DNA from: JAVVHH01 sp050954595 | Lineage (GTDB): Bacteria; Pseudomonadota; Alphaproteobacteria; Acetobacterales; Acetobacteraceae | DNA length: 33,915 bases | Assembly: GCA_050954595.1 (NCBI GenBank) | Contig: JBPBQE010000215.1 | Coordinates: forward strand, 1 to 33,915 | Direction of reading: 5' to 3' | Shown here: positions 30,919 to 33,915 of the stretch, one piece after another | How the letters are laid out: the number at the start of each line of letters is the position of its first letter | Numbering within the stretch: the stretch's first letter is position 1 | Notes under the pieces: model-generated | Told to the model about the DNA's origin: nothing | The model's database searches: none | The model's input: the letters and a program-made list of their open reading frames with translations, nothing else | Made by a program: the position numbers and the translations under genes

Positions 30919-32498
30919 ACGATCAGCTTCAACAGCGTCTCGAGCTTGTCGGCCTCCTCGGCCGGCTTGTCGGGGCGCAGCCGATGGACGCGCGGAAAGC
31001 GTAGCGCGACACCGGATTTATGCCGGTTACTGCGCTGCGCTGCGTCGAACTCGATCTCCAGCACGTAGCTGCGCTCGACTTCGCGCACCGGGCCAAACCG
31101 ACTGGTCGTGTGATTACGGATCCAGCGGTCGAGGGTCACCAACTCGGCGTCGGTAAAACCGGAATAGGCTTTGCCGACCGGCACCAGTTCACCCGTCTCG
31201 GTCCATAGCCCAAACGTATAGTCGGAATAGAACGAACTGCGTTTCCCGCTACCGCGCTGGGCATACATCATGACCGCGTCGATGATCAGGGGATCGCGTT
31301 TCCACTTCCACCACTGGCCTTTAGGTCGCCCCGGAAGATAGGCGCTGTCGGCACGCTTGAGCATCAATCCCTCAATGCTCGCGGCACGGGTGCCGCTGCG
31401 GATCTCCGCCAATTCCTCCATCGAAGTGAACGGGATCAGGGTGGAAAGGGACATGCGCGCCGGCGTGTGAGCGGCAAACCAATTTTCCAGGCGACCACGG
31501 CGGTCGTCGAACGGCAACGGACGCAGATCTTCGGCGCCATCGAACAGGATGTCGTAAAGGCGGACCCCGACCGGGAAGTCCTTCTGCATCTTCGCCCCTG
31601 GCATCTTGCGGTTGAGGCGTTGCTGCAAATCGGCGAACGGCGCGATTTCCTCGCCGCGGATGACCAGGAGTTCCCCGTCGAGGACGCCATCGAAGTTCAT
31701 CGCCTCGACGATCTCGGGAAACGTGGCCGAGACGTCGTCGGCGCCGCGGGAGTAGATGCGCTTGCCGAGCGCGGTGCTGACGAGCTGGACGCGGATGCCG
31801 TCCCATTTCCACTCCGCGCGGAACAGCGCCGGGTCGAGTGCGGCGATGTCGGTGGCCTCCAGCGGCGGCGCGAGCATGAGGGGGCGGAAGACAGGTTGCC
31901 CCGCCGGGTCGGGCTTCGGGCCTTTGCCTTCGAGCCAGTCGAACAGCGACGCATACGGCGGCTCGAGACCGTGCCAGAGCTCCTCGATGTCGTCGGCCGC
32001 GACGGGATCGGCGTGCGCGGCGGCGAGTTCGGCCAGCGCGGTCTTGGCCAGCCGGCTCGAGGCACCGACCCGGAGCGCCCCGGTGATGAGCTTGATGATG
32101 GCGTAACGGATGGACACGGTCGACGCGTCGAGCCAGTTCGCGACGATGGGAGGCAGCTCGGATTTGGGCGTGGTGCGAATGGTGTCGACCACGTCGGTGA
32201 TGGTTGGCGGGCCGGCATTGGTGCGCCGGGCAGGCCAGAGCAGGGAGACGGTCTCGGCCAGATCGCCCACGTAGTCGCGCGACCAGGCGAAGAGCACCGG
32301 ATCCGTCCGCTCTTCGCACAGCGCCTTGATCATGCCCGCCTTGGCGGCGACGAAGGACAGTTCGTCGGTGAGCGCCGCGAGGCCGAAGCCGCGATCGGGG
32401 TCGGGGGCTGTTTCGAAGTAGCGTCGCAGCAGGGCGATCTTAGCCAGCCGTCCGGGCGTGAAGACGAGCCGCTCCAGCAGGTCGGCAAACGCGATCAT
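30915..32498 (-). CDS. ATP-dependent DNA ligase of the Lhr/Lig/Exo/Pe repair cluster
   Basis: Seals nicks in DNA using ATP. The 527-residue product has an N-terminal helical DNA-binding domain (about 1-205), then the adenylation domain with motif I EWKWDGIR (Lys231 takes the AMP), SRGADDVSATFPEI, DGVLDGELLV (motif III region), EGLMLKRADSAYLPGR (motif IV) and WWKWKRD (motif V). An OB-fold domain follows, from about 410 to the end. It lacks the polymerase and nuclease modules of LigD. It matches the ligase found beside a beta-CASP-like exonuclease in bacterial DNA damage response clusters. The ATG overlaps the exonuclease stop by four bases, so the pair is translationally coupled. Confidence 0.93.
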   Translation of the reverse strand: MIAFADLLERLVFTPGRLAKIALLRRYFETAPDPDRGFGLAALTDELSFVAAKAGMIKALCEERTDPVLFAWSRDYVGDLAETVSLLWPARRTNAGPPTITDVVDTIRTTPKSELPPIVANWLDASTVSIRYAIIKLITGALRVGASSRLAKTALAELAAAHADPVAADDIEELWHGLEPPYASLFDWLEGKGPKPDPAGQPVFRPLMLAPPLEATDIAALDPALFRAEWKWDGIRVQLVSTALGKRIYSRGADDVSATFPEIVEAMNFDGVLDGELLVIRGEEIAPFADLQQRLNRKMPGAKMQKDFPVGVRLYDILFDGAEDLRPLPFDDRRGRLENWFAAHTPARMSLSTLIPFTSMEELAEIRSGTRAASIEGLMLKRADSAYLPGRPKGQWWKWKRDPLIIDAVMMYAQRGSGKRSSFYSDYTFGLWTETGELVPVGKAYSGFTDAELVTLDRWIRNHTTSRFGPVREVERSYVLEIEFDAAQRSNRHKSGVALRFPRVHRLRPDKPAEEADKLETLLKLIV

Positions 32499-33514
32499 GC
32501 CGCCTCGCCTTCGTCTTCCTCGAAGCCGATCAGCCGCAGCGCCCGGCCGGCGATGCCGCGCTTGGCCACCTCGTGGATCAGCGCCTCCTCTCGGCCGTGC
32601 GTGACCCAGATCTCCGGGGCACCCACGTCGTCGACCGTTTTGTTCAGCTCGTTCCAGTCGGCGTGATCGGAGATGACGAGCGGCAGCTCGACGCCGCGCG
32701 TCCGCGCCCGCTGCCGCACCCGCATCCAGCCGGACGCATAACAAACCACCGGGTCGGCGAGGCGGCGGGCCCAGCGATCGGCAATGGCGCCGGGCGGTGC
32801 GATGACGATCTGGCCGGCGAGCTTGCCCTTGGTCTGGATGGTGGCCGGCACGAGTTCGCCGAGGCCGATGCCCATCCGTTCGTAGGCACCGCACAAATTG
32901 AGCATCGCGCCATGGAGATAGATTGGCGCGTCGTACCCGGCCAGGCGCAGCAGCTTGATCACTCGCTGGGCCTTGCCGAAGGCGTAGGCGCCGACGACGT
33001 GAGTGCGCTCGGGGAACAAGGCGACGCTGGCCAACAGGCGGGCGATTTCCTCTTCGGCGGGGGGATGTATGAACACCGGCAGCGCGAAAGTAGCTTCGGT
33101 GACGAAGACGTCGCAGGGGATCGGGTCAAACGGGCGGCAGGTCGGGTCCGATTGGCGCTTGTAGTCACCACTCACCACTACGCGGCTGCCGCGCCACTCC
33201 ATGGCGATCTGCGCACTGCCGAGAACGTGCCCGGCGGGCTCGAGCCAAACCTGAACGCCGTTGATCCGCAGCGTCTCACCATAATCGAGTTTCTGCTGGC
33301 TGACGCCGGCGCGGCCTTCGCCCATGCGGACGTCCATCAAGTCGATGGTCTCGGGGCTGGCTAGGACCGCCTCGTGACCCGGCCGGGCATGGTCGCCATG
33401 GGCATGGGTAATCAGTGCATGCCGCACCGGACGATTAGGGTCGATATAGAAATCCCCGGGTGTGCAGTAGAGACCTTCGGGACGGACCTCCAGCCAGGTA
33501 TCGGGATGCGGCAT
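32495..33514 (-). CDS. Ligase-associated DNA damage response exonuclease
   Basis: The 339-residue product is a metallo-beta-lactamase-fold nuclease related to SNM1/Pso2. The metal site HAHGDHARPG is at 37-46, AGHVLGSAQIAM provides a further histidine, VVVSGDYKR the bridging Asp, and ISDHADWNEL and WVTHGREEAL the C-terminal metal and catalytic histidines. Homologues sit next to the ATP ligase and act on DNA ends in a repair pathway with an Lhr-type helicase and a PdeM phosphoesterase; those two are not in this window. The ATG at 33514 lacks a strong ribosome site. A terminator-like hairpin just upstream separates it from the protease gene. Confidence 0.93.
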   Translation of the reverse strand: MPHPDTWLEVRPEGLYCTPGDFYIDPNRPVRHALITHAHGDHARPGHEAVLASPETIDLMDVRMGEGRAGVSQQKLDYGETLRINGVQVWLEPAGHVLGSAQIAMEWRGSRVVVSGDYKRQSDPTCRPFDPIPCDVFVTEATFALPVFIHPPAEEEIARLLASVALFPERTHVVGAYAFGKAQRVIKLLRLAGYDAPIYLHGAMLNLCGAYERMGIGLGELVPATIQTKGKLAGQIVIAPPGAIADRWARRLADPVVCYASGWMRVRQRARTRGVELPLVISDHADWNELNKTVDDVGAPEIWVTHGREEALIHEVAKRGIAGRALRLIGFEEDEGEAA

Positions 33515-33522
33515 CGGGACGA

Positions 33523-33552
33523 AAGGGCCCTCTCCGGAGGGAGAGGGCCCTT
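33523..33552 (-). terminator. Terminator of the DegP/Do-like gene
   Basis: A perfect 13-bp inverted repeat, AAGGGCCCTCTCC / GGAGAGGGCCCTT, encloses a GGAG loop. On the minus strand the stem ends in a short T run (CCCTTTC), and it begins five bases after the protease stop, so it most likely terminates that transcript before the exonuclease gene. Confidence 0.75.
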
Positions 33553-33556
33553 GAGA

Positions 33557-33915
33557 TCAGCCCGGCTTCTTGTCGGAAGGCTGGTTCAGCGGAAGCGGTA
33601 TCCAGCGCATGCCGTCACCATTTTGCACCAGCATCAGCACGGTCTTACGGTTCTGCTTGCGATACCGGTCCAGCCGCTCCTGCACATCCTGCGGGGTCGA
33701 CACCGGCTCCTGCTGCACTTCGACGATGACGTCGCCTGCCTTCAGGCCACGACCCGCCGCCGGGCCGTCGGACTGCACGTCGGTTACCACGACGCCCTTC
33801 TGATCCGGCGCCAGCTTGTACTGGTCGCGAAGCGCGTCGGTGATCGGGGCGAGCTTGGCGCCCAGGCCGGATAGCATCGTCGCGCTGCTCCGCGGCGGTG
33901 CCGCCGGCGCGTTCG
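33557..33915 (-). CDS. DegP/Do-like serine protease, C-terminal PDZ part (partial)
   Basis: Only the last 119 codons lie in the window; the frame is open to the right edge. The visible part is a PDZ domain: LGAKLAPITDALRDQYKL (carboxylate-binding strand region), GVVVTDVQSDGPAAGRGLKAGDVIVEVQQEPV and a closing VLMLVQNGDG. It resembles the second PDZ domain of periplasmic Do/HtrA proteases, preceded by an Ala/Pro/Ser linker. The protease domain is outside, so catalytic residues cannot be checked. The full-length protein would be a periplasmic quality-control protease or chaperone. Confidence 0.8.
   Translation of the reverse strand, partial: NAPAAPPRSSATMLSGLGAKLAPITDALRDQYKLAPDQKGVVVTDVQSDGPAAGRGLKAGDVIVEVQQEPVSTPQDVQERLDRYRKQNRKTVLMLVQNGDGMRWIPLPLNQPSDKKPG

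Noticed and set aside
30915..32498. LigD of non-homologous end joining
   Set aside because: No polymerase or 3'-phosphoesterase domain and no Ku gene; the adjacent exonuclease points to the Lhr/Lig/Exo/Pe cluster.
31467..32666. Plus-strand frame of 399 codons opposite the ligase
   Set aside because: Antisense to conserved ligase motifs and without a plausible fold.
1..33915. Mobile elements, CRISPR arrays, tRNA or rRNA genes
   Set aside because: No transposase or integrase, no regularly spaced repeats, no recognisable tRNA arms and no gene-free stretch large enough for rRNA.

Overview
This window is dense, GC-rich bacterial chromosome of alphaproteobacterial type, most likely Rhodospirillales/Acetobacteraceae. 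That placement is inferred from high-GC codon use, a DUF1150 gene beside an Hsp20 gene, a DUF2336 protein beside a GGDEF protein, a DUF6481 protein, and a def-fmt-truA block facing dapD-dapE. I see about 36 genes, very short intergenic gaps, many 4-bp stop/start overlaps, no gene-free stretch over 300 bases, and no tRNA, rRNA, CRISPR array, insertion sequence or prophage.

Region 1 (1-5523, plus strand): the end of a proline-rich OmpA-like gene is translationally coupled to a MotA/TolQ/ExbB-type proton-channel gene. Next come a MotB-like protein with a very long coiled coil and an OmpA-type peptidoglycan-binding domain, then a short-chain dehydrogenase and an OprO/OprP-type porin. The channel set resembles the ZorA/ZorB core of Zorya and flagellar MotAB, but no flagellar or Zorya effector gene is visible. 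It is the best candidate here for an undescribed envelope machine.

Region 2 (5524-10172, minus strand): family 4 glycosyltransferase, family 9 glycosyltransferase, thrS, infC, closed by a strong hairpin shared with the porin. infC may begin at a non-canonical ATA codon.

Region 3 (10173-18643): LysE-family exporter and alpha/beta hydrolase (+), an NAD-dependent epimerase-like gene (-), a TPR protein and DUF6481 (+). Then a tartrate/D-malate dehydrogenase-like gene, an 82-residue unknown and a glycerophosphodiesterase (-), and finally pyrE, a small lipoprotein and a class III aminotransferase (+).

Region 4 (18651-24246): hsp20-DUF1150 (-) diverges from def-fmt-truA (+), which converges on dapD-dapE-membrane protein (-). 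These are housekeeping genes for translation initiation, tRNA pseudouridylation and lysine/diaminopimelate synthesis.

Region 5 (24247-33915): a PAS/GAF-like GGDEF diguanylate cyclase coupled to a DUF2336 protein (+). Then, on the minus strand, a Tat-exported TRAP-type binding protein, msrB and a glycogen-debranching-type glycosidase; a tiny plus-strand ORF; and an exonuclease-ATP ligase repair pair (half of the known Lhr/Lig/Exo/Pe cluster). The window ends with the PDZ-containing end of a DegP/Do-like protease. The 136 bases between dapD and the GGDEF gene hold no element I could recognise.
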